64,000 nucleotides of DNA from JBCFAY01 sp038562375 (GCA_038562375.1 JBCFAY010000001.1:186001-250000); one strand, 5' to 3'. Counted from the first letter of the stretch, positions 1 through 9,054 are shown. Program-made: numbers and translations. Notes: generated by a model not told the origin, from the sequence alone.

Positions 1-129
1 CGCCCCTCTGCCCGCTTCCTTTAACATCGTACGCCGATGAGAACATCTCCGGCAAGCACGCGGCCGCCATCGCTTTATCGGCGCCGCCTGCCGCAGGATC
101 CACCATGCGTCGGCGCACGCGCCCTGAGG

Positions 130-1161
130 TTACATCTTTACGATGATGCGGTATGTCTTTGGGTCGATCGCGCGTTCAAAGGCATAGTCGAGCTTTGAGA
201 AGGGCACCTGCTCCGAAATAAGGAGCGAGGGATCCACAATGCCCGACGAGAGCAGTCGTGCCGCCACCTGGAAATCACGGATGAGCGGATTGACGGAGCC
301 GGTGATGATCATCTCGGAATAATGCACCCGATTTACATCCAGATCGATGGGTTTTTTCGGATGGAACGAGGAATAGAGGACCACCCTGCCCACTTTGCCC
401 GCCATCTCGATGGCTTCCGCCGCCGTCTGGGGCAGAGCCACGGTGCAGAACACCACATTGGCGCCGCGCCCCTCGGTGAGCGCCATCACCTCTTCCACCG
501 CGTTGCATTTTCCCGAATCCACCAACACGTCGGCGCCCATCTTCCGGGCGATCTCCAGCCGATGAGGATCCAGTTCGCAGGCGATGACCCGTGCGCCCCG
601 CAGCTTCGCCAGCTGGATATGGAACGCGCCCATGATGCCCGCGCCGATGACCACCACGTCGTCGCTCAGCCCGATGTTGCCTTGGCCGATGCTGTGTACG
701 CAGCAGGCCAGAGGTTCGGTCAGCGCCGCATGGGCAAGGTCGATGTCATCGGCCATCTTGTATAGGTACGACTCTTCGATCAGCAGATACTCCGCAAGCC
801 CTCCGGGGCCGTTGAGCCCCTCGTGCAGCGAGGCCTGAAACGAAATCACGCACTGATTCTCATGGCCGTTGCGGCAATAATAGCACGTGCCGCAGTTGGT
901 GAGCAGGCGCGCGGTCACTTTATCCCCGGGCTTGAGATACTTTATGCTATCCCCTATTTCCGTCACTACGCCGGCGAGTTCATGCCCGCCGGCAAAGGGG
1001 TAATACTTCATTCCTCCGCAGAATACCCGCTGTTCCAATGTGCAGATGGCGCAGCTGTCCACCTTAACAAGCACCTGCCTGCCAACGGGTTTTCTGAGTT
1101 CAAACTCCCTGGTTTCCAGGCTCTTCTCCGCGGTCATCACCGCTACTTTATACGTACTCAT
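130..1161 (-). CDS. Zinc-dependent alcohol/polyol dehydrogenase (MDR family)
   Basis: A 343-residue medium-chain dehydrogenase. An N-terminal catalytic-zinc Cys (CAICTLEQ, about residue 37) is followed by the GHE motif (FAGGHELAGVV) and a four-cysteine structural zinc lobe (NCGTCYYCRNGHENQC, about residues 89-104). The Rossmann segment VVVIGAGIMGAFH follows near residue 170. Family members oxidise alcohols, polyols or L-threonine with NAD(P); the substrate cannot be read from sequence. The ATG at 1161 has a weak purine-rich leader. It has its own promoter at 1294-1322, which is nearly identical to the one ahead of the BMP importer operon at 8081-8109, so it probably acts on the imported compound or a derivative. 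Function class is sure; substrate is unknown. Confidence 0.9.
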   Translation of the reverse strand: MSTYKVAVMTAEKSLETREFELRKPVGRQVLVKVDSCAICTLEQRVFCGGMKYYPFAGGHELAGVVTEIGDSIKYLKPGDKVTARLLTNCGTCYYCRNGHENQCVISFQASLHEGLNGPGGLAEYLLIEESYLYKMADDIDLAHAALTEPLACCVHSIGQGNIGLSDDVVVIGAGIMGAFHIQLAKLRGARVIACELDPHRLEIARKMGADVLVDSGKCNAVEEVMALTEGRGANVVFCTVALPQTAAEAIEMAGKVGRVVLYSSFHPKKPIDLDVNRVHYSEMIITGSVNPLIRDFQVAARLLSSGIVDPSLLISEQVPFSKLDYAFERAIDPKTYRIIVKM

Positions 1162-1250
1162 CTCATCACTTCTCTTCCTGCCGCTGGGCTTTATTCAATT
1201 GGGAACCTTGCTTTTCCGGTATCGCTATGGCTAAAATATTCCGAGGTGCT

Positions 1251-1322
1251 GTTACATATGCTCTATTAATGTTACATTAGTAACTATATTGTAATTGTAC
1301 AGGTTTTCACCGGCAAAATCAA
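1251..1322 (-). promoter_or_regulatory. Promoter plus operator of the alcohol dehydrogenase gene
   Basis: On the minus strand TTGATT (1317-1322) is separated by exactly 17 bp from TACAAT (1294-1299). Just downstream lies the palindrome GTTAC-TAAT-GTAAC (1271-1284), and a further ATGTAAC half-site at 1251-1257 lies two helical turns away. The same hexamers, spacing and half-sites recur at 8038-8109. This is strong sequence evidence for a common regulator; which regulator binds is unknown. Confidence 0.75.
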
Positions 1323-1817
1323 CCACTTTTTGCATTTCCGGGGCAGAATTCCTTCTTTGCACGGCCGCCTGCATACAGCGCCCGGAAGCCCTGAGCGCCG
1401 CCGCTGCGCATGCCGTCGTCAAGGCAATGGTATAAAAAAACGCCGGTAAAACTGCAGGCGCCTGACGGATGGAAGAAGGTATATAAGTGCATTCATTCCT
1501 GAGCCGGATGCGAGCAGGAAGAAGAATATGCGAAACAAAAATATTGTTTAAAACCATCCCCGGCCGCAGGGAACGGACAAGCCGGATGATTCAAGGCAAT
1601 GCCCGGCAAGCGAAGCTGGGCATGTCGGAAGGATCGTCAAGGCATGCTGATTTTCGAAAACAAGGATGAAGAACGTATATCGCCTTTTGTCGGCTCCAGG
1701 CCGATCCGGACGGCTGCATTGCTGCGCGGCAATCGCCGCGGCACATTCCATCCCCATCGGTCGACCCGATGAGCCGCAATAAAGTCGCCGCCGGAGCACG
1801 CTCCAAAATGGATGCGC
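1323..1817. other. Gene-free stretch between two minus-strand genes
   Basis: About 500 bases between the end of the D-2-hydroxyacid dehydrogenase gene and the alcohol dehydrogenase promoter. I see no convincing gene. It contains an AT-rich inverted repeat AAACAA-N5-TTGTTT at 1533-1549 and a short hairpin CATCGG/CCGATG near 1756-1772 without a T-tract. No clear intrinsic terminator was recognised. Confidence 0.5.
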
Positions 1818-2774
1818 CTAATTCACCACGTTGACCGGCTGTCCCGCCAGGAATTGGACCAGGTTGTTCACGGCAGTATCCATCAGCCTTTGGCGGCTTT
1901 CCTTCGGCGCCCAGGAAATGTGCGGCGTGATGAAACAATTCTTGGCCTGGAGCAGCGGATTGTCCGCCTTGATCGGCTCGCTGGAGACCACGTCCAGCCC
2001 GGCAGCATAGACCTTTGCGCTGTTCAACGCATCCGCCAGGTCCTGCTCCACGATCAGCTGCCCGCGGGAGTTGTTCAGGATGATAACGCCGTCCTTCATC
2101 TTTGCGATGCTTCGCTTGTTGATGATCCCTTCGGTTTCCGGCACAAGCGCGGCGTGAAGCGAGATGACGTCGGCCGTTTGCAGCAATTCATCCAAGGATA
2201 CATATTTGGCGATCTTGCGGCCATGTTCGTTCTCAACCGCGTCATACGCGATCACATTCATGCCGAGCGCGGCGGCGATCCGGCCCGTGGTCTGGCCGAT
2301 GCGCCCAAAACCGATAATGCCCATGGTCTTTTCCGCAAGCTCGATGAGCGGATAGTTCCAAAAAGAATAATCCATGCGTTTTTCCCACTCGCCCGCGCGC
2401 ACCGCCCGATCATGATCGCCAACATGATGGCATATTTCCAGCAGCAGGGCGATGGCAAACTGCGCCACAGCATTGGTTCCGTAGCTGGGGACGTTCGCAA
2501 CGGGGATGCCCCGGGAGCGCGCCGCCGCCACGTCCACGATATTGTAACCCGTGGCCAATACCCCGATATAGCGAATGCCCGGGCAGGCGTCCAGCGTCTT
2601 TTCGGAAACAGGTGTTTTGTTGGTGAGCACCACCTCGGCGTCGCCGATCCGCTCGACGATCCTGTCCAGAGGGGTGCGATCGTAAACCGTCAGTTCGCCC
2701 AGCGCCTCAAAGCCGCTCCAGCTCAGATCGCCGGGATTCTCCGCATATCCGTCCAATATCACGATTTTCATCAT
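1818..2774 (-). CDS. D-2-hydroxyacid dehydrogenase, hydroxypyruvate/glycerate reductase type
   Basis: A 318-residue NAD-dependent dehydrogenase that interconverts 2-keto acids and D-2-hydroxy acids. The nucleotide-binding motif is GIIGFGRIGQ (about residues 152-161). The catalytic Arg is in NNSRGQL, the Glu in SSEP and the His in TPHISWAPKESRQRL. This last motif is typical of glycerate dehydrogenase/hydroxypyruvate reductases, and the length is usual for the family. The ATG at 2774 is followed by a second ATG; a GAAAGG lies upstream. An intrinsic terminator (2846-2876) separates it from the ABC operon, so it is either read through or has its own promoter. In context it may reduce tartronate semialdehyde or hydroxypyruvate released by the HpcH-type aldolase (inference). 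Confidence 0.9.
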   Translation of the reverse strand: MMKIVILDGYAENPGDLSWSGFEALGELTVYDRTPLDRIVERIGDAEVVLTNKTPVSEKTLDACPGIRYIGVLATGYNIVDVAAARSRGIPVANVPSYGTNAVAQFAIALLLEICHHVGDHDRAVRAGEWEKRMDYSFWNYPLIELAEKTMGIIGFGRIGQTTGRIAAALGMNVIAYDAVENEHGRKIAKYVSLDELLQTADVISLHAALVPETEGIINKRSIAKMKDGVIILNNSRGQLIVEQDLADALNSAKVYAAGLDVVSSEPIKADNPLLQAKNCFITPHISWAPKESRQRLMDTAVNNLVQFLAGQPVNVVN

Positions 2775-2845
2775 TCACACTTCAGCCTTTCCGTTCTGCT
2801 TGCAGGGATTCCCTCCGCCGAGCGTGAGCGCGGGGCCGTTCCGAT

Positions 2846-2876
2846 AAAAAAGCTGCCGAACAACGCTCCTGGCAGC
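2846..2876 (-). terminator. Intrinsic terminator after the first BMP importer operon
   Basis: On the minus strand GCTGCC (2871-2876) pairs with GGCAGC (2852-2857) around a 13-nt loop and is followed directly by six T residues (2846-2851). It lies about 115 bases downstream of the ABC ATPase stop. Confidence 0.75.
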
Positions 2877-2990
2877 CGATGATGCGTTGCGGGGCAGCAG
2901 CCATAAAAGCCTCGCGGCGTCTCGAGCGGCGGTTTTGTGAGATTTTGGGCGCTGCCGCGCCTGCAAAGCGCTGTACGTCCGGAGGGCCTT

Positions 2991-4547
2991 TTAACCTGCG
3001 TCTTCGGCTTCCGTCCCCTCGTCTCCGTGCCCGGCCATCCACAGCGCGATTTTCCCCATCCTTACCTCTTCCCGCGTCAGTTCTCCCTTGATCTTGCCCT
3101 TGAAGATGACGCCGATCCGATCGCTCAGCGTCAGGATCTCATCGAGTTCTGTGGAGATCAGCAGCACGGCGCAGCCCTTGTTGCGGGCGTCGATGATCTG
3201 CCTGTGGATAAAGTCTATCGCGCCGATATCCACGCCGCGCGTGGGATGCACGGCCAAAAGGAGCTTCGGGGACTTCTCAAGCTCCCGCGCGACCAGCAGT
3301 TTTTGCTGGTTTCCTCCCGAGAGGGAGGTCATGGGCACGCGGGGCCCGGATGTTTTGATCGAGTACTTTTTAATCAGGCTTTCCGAATAGGCAACAAGCT
3401 TTTTCCATTTCAAAAGCCTCATGGATTTGAACTCCCGGCGGTCGATGTTGTGCAGCACCAGGTTTTCGGTGACGTTCATGCTCATCATGGTTCCGATCTT
3501 CTGCCTGTCTTCCGGTATGTGAGCCACATCGCATTTAAGAACGTCGGCAGGCTTGCTGTTCCGCGTGATTTCTTTGCCCAGGATATATACTTCGCCGTCC
3601 ACCCGGGGCAGCAGGGCCGTGATCCCTTTCACCAGCTCGCTTTGGCCGTTGCCATCCACGCCGGCGATGCCGTACACCTCGCCGGCATGTACCGTAAGGC
3701 TCAGTCCGTCCACCGAAATATTGCCGCTCAGGGATTTCATCGTCAGGTTCTTTACCTGCAGCACAACCTCGCCGGCAGGCCTGTCGACGCGCTCGAGCTG
3801 CATATCAAGCTTTCTGCCGACCATCATAAACGCAAGCTGGCTCGGACTTGTCTCGTTGGTGCGCACCGTATCGATAACTTTCCCGCCGCGCAGCACCGTG
3901 ATCCGGTCGCTGATCTCCATCACCTCGTTCAGCTTGTGGGAGATGAATATGACGGACTTACCGTTCTCTCTGAATCTTTTTATAATTTGAAAAAGCTCTT
4001 CGCTCTCATTCGGTGTGAGCACGGCTGTGGGCTCATCCAGAATGAGCAGGTTCGAGTCGTTATATACGGCTTTAATGATCTCCACGCGCTGCTGCTGGCC
4101 AACCGTCAGGTTGCTCACCAGGGCACGGGGGTCCACGTCCAGGGTGTATTTCGCCGACAATTCGTTTATTTTGCCCGCGATCTCGGAACGGTTGAGCACA
4201 AAGGACTTATCTTCGATGCTGAGCATCAGCATCACGTTCTCCACCACGGTCAGCGTGGGCACCAGCATAAAATGCTGGTGCACCATGCCGATACCGTAAC
4301 GGATAGCGTCTTTCGGGGAGCGGATATGCGCAGTTTCACCGTTGATCAAAATGCTTCCCGCATCCGGCTCAAGCAAACCGTAGAGGATATTCATCAGCGT
4401 GCTCTTGCCCGCGCCGTTTTCGCCCAACAGCGCGTGCACCTCGCCGACCTCCACGCAAAGGTTCAAATCGTCGTTTGCCACAAGGGAGCCGAAGCTCTTG
4501 GTAATGCCTTTCAATTCAAGCCGGGGGCATATCCGCGTCTGATCCAT
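2991..4547 (-). CDS. BMP-type ABC importer, ATP-binding protein (two ABC domains)
   Basis: A 518-residue double ABC ATPase of the RbsA/NupO-like class that energises basic membrane protein (BMP) importers. Domain 1 has Walker A GENGAGKST (about residues 43-51), signature LTVGQQQRVEI and Walker B LLILDEPTA. Domain 2 has the degenerate P-loop GVDGNGQSEL normal for this family, signature SLSGGNQQKLLVARE and LLAVHPTRGVDIG. The longest frame begins at TTG 4562, but ATG 4547 has GGGGAG seven bases upstream and is preferred. It is the last gene of the operon running from 7705, directly after the lipoprotein, and is followed by a terminator. BMP importers commonly carry nucleosides, but sugar-acid or other cargo is possible here. 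Confidence 0.93.
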   Translation of the reverse strand: MDQTRICPRLELKGITKSFGSLVANDDLNLCVEVGEVHALLGENGAGKSTLMNILYGLLEPDAGSILINGETAHIRSPKDAIRYGIGMVHQHFMLVPTLTVVENVMLMLSIEDKSFVLNRSEIAGKINELSAKYTLDVDPRALVSNLTVGQQQRVEIIKAVYNDSNLLILDEPTAVLTPNESEELFQIIKRFRENGKSVIFISHKLNEVMEISDRITVLRGGKVIDTVRTNETSPSQLAFMMVGRKLDMQLERVDRPAGEVVLQVKNLTMKSLSGNISVDGLSLTVHAGEVYGIAGVDGNGQSELVKGITALLPRVDGEVYILGKEITRNSKPADVLKCDVAHIPEDRQKIGTMMSMNVTENLVLHNIDRREFKSMRLLKWKKLVAYSESLIKKYSIKTSGPRVPMTSLSGGNQQKLLVARELEKSPKLLLAVHPTRGVDIGAIDFIHRQIIDARNKGCAVLLISTELDEILTLSDRIGVIFKGKIKGELTREEVRMGKIALWMAGHGDEGTEAEDAG

Positions 4548-4578
4548 ATACATTCTCCCCAATTAAGATTTGCGCCGG

Positions 4579-5664
4579 TTATTTATTTGCTGCTTTATAT
4601 TCTGCGTACAGGTCCGCGGTAACGATCTTCCCGTCCTGGATATCCTTGATGAGCTGAGCCATCTTTTCCTTCACCGCAGCGGGAACCACAGATTCCAGCT
4701 CACCGTAGCCGGTCATGACGACAGCGCCCTCTTTGATGCCGAAGGGGTAGAGCTTCGCTTCCAGGGTTCCTTCGATCGCCATTTTGCCGATCGTGTAGAT
4801 GGCTACGTCGTTTTTCACCATCACGCTGGCCAGAACGGTCTTCGGAGCCTGAGGCGCATAGTCGCCCGAGGTGGCTACGTTGTAAATACCCTTCTCAGCG
4901 CAGGCGTTGATGCCGCCGATGGAGCCGATATCCGCAGTCTGGGTGAGGATATCGCAGCCGGAGTCGATCAGCGCGAGAGCAGCCTCTTTCACCTTCGCGG
5001 CGTCGGTATTGCCCGTATATACGTTGACAACTTCCGCATCCGGGTTGACGTATTTGGCGCCGACGATGGTGCCCTCAACCACGGCGATCAGGGGCGGGAT
5101 CTCGGAGCCGGCGATGCTCGCGATGCGGTTGGACGTGGTCATCTGCCCACAGAGAGCGCCTACAAGGAAGCCCACGTCGTTGGAGCTAAGGCCGATGGCC
5201 GCAAGATTCTTGCCGTTGCCTTCGCGCGCGCTGGTGATAGCGAACCAGGTGTCCGGGAACTCCGCGGCCACTTTGCTGGCGGTCTCGAGGAACTGATTGC
5301 CGTGGCCGATGATGAGGTTGAAGCCATCCTGGGCATAGCCGCGGAAGATGGTTTCATAGTCGGCAGGCTGTACTTTTTCGGCGTAGCTGATCTGAATGCC
5401 AAAATCCGTTTCCAGCTGCTTCAAGCCCTGGTAGGCGGGGCCCGAAAACCCTACGTCGCTGATGGAACCGGGCAAGAGTATGGCCGCTTTGAAGTCGCTA
5501 TAATCGGGCTTGGCTTCGGGTGTGGCGGTGGGTTCTGCAGGAGCGGCCGTAGCGGTGCTGGCCGGCGCGGTGGTCGGCTCGTCGGAAGTCTGCGCGCTTT
5601 GGCAGGCCGATAGAGGAATCGCGATCATTAGAAGTACAATGAACAGTGCCAACGCTTTTTTCAT
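4579..5664 (-). CDS. BMP-family substrate-binding lipoprotein
   Basis: A 361-residue extracytoplasmic binding protein. The signal peptide MKKALALFIVLLM is followed by the lipobox PLSAC with the lipidated Cys at residue 21. A Thr/Ala/Pro-rich linker precedes the mature domain, which starts at FKAAILLPGSISDVGFSGPAY, the usual opening of BMP/PnrA proteins. The longer upstream frame is rejected because ATG 5664 has a strong AAAGGAGGAAAG site. It sits between permease and ATPase genes of the same importer. Ligand identity cannot be read; the family includes guanosine and purine-nucleoside binders as well as others. Confidence 0.93.
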   Translation of the reverse strand: MKKALALFIVLLMIAIPLSACQSAQTSDEPTTAPASTATAAPAEPTATPEAKPDYSDFKAAILLPGSISDVGFSGPAYQGLKQLETDFGIQISYAEKVQPADYETIFRGYAQDGFNLIIGHGNQFLETASKVAAEFPDTWFAITSAREGNGKNLAAIGLSSNDVGFLVGALCGQMTTSNRIASIAGSEIPPLIAVVEGTIVGAKYVNPDAEVVNVYTGNTDAAKVKEAALALIDSGCDILTQTADIGSIGGINACAEKGIYNVATSGDYAPQAPKTVLASVMVKNDVAIYTIGKMAIEGTLEAKLYPFGIKEGAVVMTGYGELESVVPAAVKEKMAQLIKDIQDGKIVTADLYAEYKAANK

Positions 5665-5726
5665 TTTTCTTTCCTCCTTTATTATCTGCAGCGCTGTGCG
5701 GTCTTGCCCGCGCCGCGCAACAAGAA

Positions 5727-6611
5727 TCACTTGCTCTTTCGATAAGGCCGGGTCAGGCTGGAGGGCTGGCGGGGATTGCGCGCAAATATCACCAGCGCAA
5801 TAACCGTCATCACATAGGGCACCATGAGCGCAAACTGATAGGGGAAGTCGCTTGCCACCTGCACGCGATACTGGAGAGCGTCGCCCGCGCCGAACAAAGC
5901 CACCGCCGCCAATATCCCCCAAGGCGAGTATTTCCCGAAGCTCACGGCGGTCATGGCGATGTAGCCGCGCCCGCCCACCATGTTGTCAAGGAACATATTG
6001 TTGATGCCCAAAGCGAGGAACGCGCCGCCAAAGCCTATGAGCAGGCTTCCGATAAAGGCGGCGACATAGCGGATGCGCTTTACGTCCAGGCCAACGGATT
6101 CTACCGCCAAGGGGTATTCGCCCGCAGCGCGCATCTTCAGGCCGATGCGCGTATTGCGCAAAAACCATGTGCACAGAGGCACGAATAAGAAGCCGATATA
6201 TACGGGCAGCGAATAGCCGAGGAGTTTGAAATCAAAGGTAGGTAAAATCGATTGTCCGGCGCTTTGCGCTATGAAGAAACTTCGGTTCATCAAGGTGGTT
6301 AGCCCCAGCGCCAGCGCATTGAAGGAAAGTCCCATGATGATCTGATCCACGTAAAACTCTTGGATGATAACGATATACAAAAGGCCGATGATCCCGGTTG
6401 CAATGGTCGCCACTGCCATGCCGCCCCACACGCTGCCCGTGTTGAACGTGACAAACGCGGCGATGAAGCCCGCCAAAAGCATCTGCCCTTCGCCGGCCAT
6501 GTTCATGATGCCGGAGGTCTGGATAAAGAGAGTTCCGAGAGACACAAACAAAATAGGCGTGGTCTGCCGGATCATGGACGTAAAAATCCCCATAAACCAA
6601 TTCAAATCCAT
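5727..6611 (-). CDS. BMP-type ABC importer permease, second subunit
   Basis: A 294-residue polytopic inner membrane permease of the BPD_transp_2 family. The diagnostic stretch TSGIMNMAGEGQMLLAGF lies near residues 32-50, and the C-terminal part contains GGRGYIAMTAVSFGKYSPWG, the conserved permease loop. The ATG at 6611 has GGGAGG seven to eight bases upstream. The gene begins 2 bases after the first permease gene stops, indicating translational coupling. It forms the channel heterodimer with the 6614-7705 product. Confidence 0.92.
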   Translation of the reverse strand: MDLNWFMGIFTSMIRQTTPILFVSLGTLFIQTSGIMNMAGEGQMLLAGFIAAFVTFNTGSVWGGMAVATIATGIIGLLYIVIIQEFYVDQIIMGLSFNALALGLTTLMNRSFFIAQSAGQSILPTFDFKLLGYSLPVYIGFLFVPLCTWFLRNTRIGLKMRAAGEYPLAVESVGLDVKRIRYVAAFIGSLLIGFGGAFLALGINNMFLDNMVGGRGYIAMTAVSFGKYSPWGILAAVALFGAGDALQYRVQVASDFPYQFALMVPYVMTVIALVIFARNPRQPSSLTRPYRKSK

Positions 6612-6613
6612 AA

Positions 6614-7705
6614 TCAGCCCTCCCTCTTCACGGCGCTTTCGGAAGATTTTTTCCCGCGCAATTTCAGCGCGGGCAATTGCGAAAAGACCTTCATCAGCAC
6701 CGTGATGATCACCACGGCCTGCACGATTTCCACAAGCGAACTGGGCACTTTGGTAAACATCTGCACCGCGTTCGCTCCGCTCTTGAGCGAGCCGAAAAGG
6801 AACGAGGTGAAGAGCATCGCCACGGGGTTTCCCCCCGCCAGCAGGGCGGCGGCGATTCCGTCGAAGCCGTAGCCTACCGAGAAATTCTCAAACAGCCTGT
6901 GCTGTATGCCCAGGACCTCCATCGCGCCGCCGAGGCCTGCGAAGCCGCCGCCGACGAGGAGCACCATAAACATGTTCTTGCGCACGCTGAACCCGGCATA
7001 CTCGGCGCAGCGCCGGTTTTGCCCGATGACCCGCAGGCGGTAGCCCTTCGCGGTATATCTGTAAAAAAACCAATAAAAGATCAAACAGGCCAAGGCGATA
7101 AACACGCCGATGTGCAGCCGCGTTCCCTCAAGAATGACCGGCAGCTGCGCTCCTTCGGCCACCAGGGGCGAATACGGGAACGTTTGTGTGGTGTCCTTCA
7201 TGGGCCCGGATACCAGATAGCTAACAAACTGCACGGCGATATAGTTGAGCATGATGGAGGTGATGATCTCGTTGGAGTTGAAGCGGGCCTTCAGGATACC
7301 CACCACGCTGCCCCATAGCGCGCCGGCGATGAACCCGGCCAAAAGCGCGCAAGGCAACAGGATATAGGCCGGCAGGGAACCCCAATAGATCCCCACGGCG
7401 GTGCCGCAGGCCGCCCCCATGTATAGCTGCCCTTCCGCGCCGATATTGATCAAGCCGCATTTGGACGCGAAGGTGAAGCTCAAGCCCGTGAGCAGCAATA
7501 TGCTCGATTTGACCAGGCTTTCACTGATGGCGTTTTTATTGCCCAGGGCGCCCTTGAGCAGAACGCCGTAAGTGTCCAGCGCGTCCGAGCCGGTTGCCTG
7601 GATGATGATCGCCCCGATAAGCAAGGCAAAAGCAAAGGAAAGCAGGGCCGAAACAATCATCGTCAGGGACTTTTTCCATTGTTTACTTCTGATATAAACC
7701 ACCAA
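6614..7705 (-). CDS. BMP-type ABC importer permease, first subunit
   Basis: A 363-residue membrane permease with about eight to ten hydrophobic segments. The family motif SKCGLINIGAEGQLYMGAA lies at about residues 81-99, and the cytoplasmic loop motif SVGYGFDGIAAALLAGGNP lies near residue 297. The frame opens at TTG 7705 with GTG as the next codon; no convincing ribosome site decides between them. The N-terminal basic segment RSKQWKK before the first membrane span supports a start here rather than at the internal ATG 7660. It is first in the operon and has a roughly 375-nt leader running from the promoter at 8081-8109. Confidence 0.9.
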   Translation of the reverse strand: MVVYIRSKQWKKSLTMIVSALLSFAFALLIGAIIIQATGSDALDTYGVLLKGALGNKNAISESLVKSSILLLTGLSFTFASKCGLINIGAEGQLYMGAACGTAVGIYWGSLPAYILLPCALLAGFIAGALWGSVVGILKARFNSNEIITSIMLNYIAVQFVSYLVSGPMKDTTQTFPYSPLVAEGAQLPVILEGTRLHIGVFIALACLIFYWFFYRYTAKGYRLRVIGQNRRCAEYAGFSVRKNMFMVLLVGGGFAGLGGAMEVLGIQHRLFENFSVGYGFDGIAAALLAGGNPVAMLFTSFLFGSLKSGANAVQMFTKVPSSLVEIVQAVVIITVLMKVFSQLPALKLRGKKSSESAVKREG

Positions 7706-8037
7706 CTCTACATTATTTTATTGTGCTTCCAGACACACATCCGGTTCATTATAATCAAAGCATGGCAGGCCAAAATATCAAACAATGTCGATTTGCGGGT
7801 ATCCAGGCATGGGCTTTTATGGACCTGGGTCCGCCCGGTCTTTGCACACAAAATCAGCGTTTCGTGAAAATCCACCGGGCGGATCCCAGCGTCCGAGGCA
7901 AGGCTGCACTTAAGGCAAGCGCGGCAATGGCGTAGCGGCAATCGCAGTGTCCGCCGCAGTTGGTACAAGCGCACGGTCTTAGCATCGCACGGCTTGTGAT
8001 TTTAATCGGTAGCGCTTTGGTCGATTCGAAAGGATCT
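7706..8037 (-). other. Long 5' leader of the first BMP importer operon, with a large hairpin
   Basis: The leader is about 375 nt if transcription starts near 8075. A stable hairpin is formed by 7827-7838 and 7876-7887, in which GGATCCGCCCGG pairs with CCGGGCGGACCC with one mismatch around a loop of about 37 nt. An open frame of 88 codons crosses the leader but shows no family features and probably is not a gene. I looked for the conserved core of a purine riboswitch, expected for some nucleoside importers, and did not see it. Confidence 0.4.
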
Positions 8038-8109
8038 ATTACATATGCTCCAATGATATTACATTCGTAACTATACTATCATTGTACAATGTTTCGCCGT
8101 CAAAATCAA
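8038..8109 (-). promoter_or_regulatory. Promoter plus operator of the first BMP importer operon
   Basis: On the minus strand TTGATT (8104-8109), a 17-bp spacer and TACAAT (8081-8086) form a good sigma-A promoter. GTTAC-GAAT-GTAAT (8058-8071) lies just downstream, with another ATGTAAT half-site starting at 8038. Architecture and most bases match 1251-1322 ahead of the alcohol dehydrogenase, including the flanking GGTTGATTTTG and GAGCATATGTAA. Confidence 0.75.
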
Positions 8110-8176
8110 CCATTTTTTCGCGTCCCGGGTCACTTTTCGCCGCATAGGCGGGCGGGGAATTCGCCCGTCGCAACCC

Positions 8177-8989
8177 TCACAGGGTGTCGGCGAAATCCCT
8201 GAATTCCTTGCCCTTATCGCGCCAGAAGGCCAGCGCGGTCATAAACTCGTCGCCGTAGCAGAAGTGTTTGATGCCGAATTCTTCGGCTTGCTTTTTCGCC
8301 TGCTCGATCGGGCCGTAAATCTCGCAGCGCGGCACCACGCCGTGCTTTTGCGCCGCAGTTATAACCTTAGCGAGCGCCTCGCGGCATTCGGCCTGGTGAT
8401 CCTTCATGTTCCAGCCCTGGCTCATGCAGTAGTCCGACGGGCCGAACTGCACCATATCCACGCCGGGGATGGAGCAGATCTCGTCGATGTTGTCCACCGC
8501 GTCCTTCTTTTCGACCATGAACGCCAGCACGACCTCGTCCACGCGCTTGGCATGATCCATCTGGGGCAGCACGGGCTGGAAGCCGATGTACCGCTGGTTG
8601 GGGAAACCGAAACGGCCGTTGTAGCCGTAGGCGATGGAGTCGGGCTTCATGCCCCGCACCGTTTCGCGTATTTCGTCCGGCGTATGGTGGTCGGTAAAGA
8701 GGATGGCCTGGAACCCGGCGGCGACGGCCTTCTGGGCAACATACACGCAGTTGTAATAGTCCACCTTCATCATGGTTCCCATGCCGTGCAGTTCCGCGGC
8801 CCGGGCGATATTGGCGAGGTCAAACTGGGAAAAGGCCGAGTATTCGCCTACAAACTCCACATAGTCGAAGTTTCCGGTAGAGCCCACGGCTTCGGTAAAG
8901 AACGGATAGGTATTCCAGATCCTGGTGCCGACGCTCGGTTTGCCGCTGCTGATCAGTTCCCGGATACGATTGATTTTACTGGCTGCCAT
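8177..8989 (-). CDS. HpcH/HpaI-family aldolase
   Basis: A 270-residue class II pyruvate-type aldolase homologue. Such enzymes split 2-keto-3-deoxy (or 2,4-dihydroxy) acids into pyruvate and an aldehyde, using a divalent metal. It has the family opening (GKPSVGTRIWNTYPFFTEAV), FDYVEFVGEYSAF, and the VQFGPSDYCMSQGW segment equivalent to the GPNDL region of HpcH proteins. The ATG at 8989 is preceded by AAAGGAGCAAATACA. It lies 65 bases downstream of the Ldh2-type dehydrogenase gene and probably forms a two-gene operon with it, opposite the LysR gene. Exact substrate is unknown; a sugar-acid pathway is the simplest reading of the neighbourhood. Confidence 0.88.
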   Translation of the reverse strand: MAASKINRIRELISSGKPSVGTRIWNTYPFFTEAVGSTGNFDYVEFVGEYSAFSQFDLANIARAAELHGMGTMMKVDYYNCVYVAQKAVAAGFQAILFTDHHTPDEIRETVRGMKPDSIAYGYNGRFGFPNQRYIGFQPVLPQMDHAKRVDEVVLAFMVEKKDAVDNIDEICSIPGVDMVQFGPSDYCMSQGWNMKDHQAECREALAKVITAAQKHGVVPRCEIYGPIEQAKKQAEEFGIKHFCYGDEFMTALAFWRDKGKEFRDFADTL

Positions 8990-9054
8990 TGTATTTGCTC
9001 CTTTATAAGATAATTTTATTTTGATGTTCTCGTGTCTGCGGCCGCCCTTTGTGC

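Noticed and set aside
7708..7974. An 88-codon minus-strand frame in the importer leader
   Set aside because: No ribosome site, Cys/Arg/Leu-rich composition and overlap with a strong hairpin; probably non-coding.
7706..8080. Purine riboswitch ahead of a nucleoside-type importer
   Set aside because: The conserved core loops of the purine aptamer were not found.
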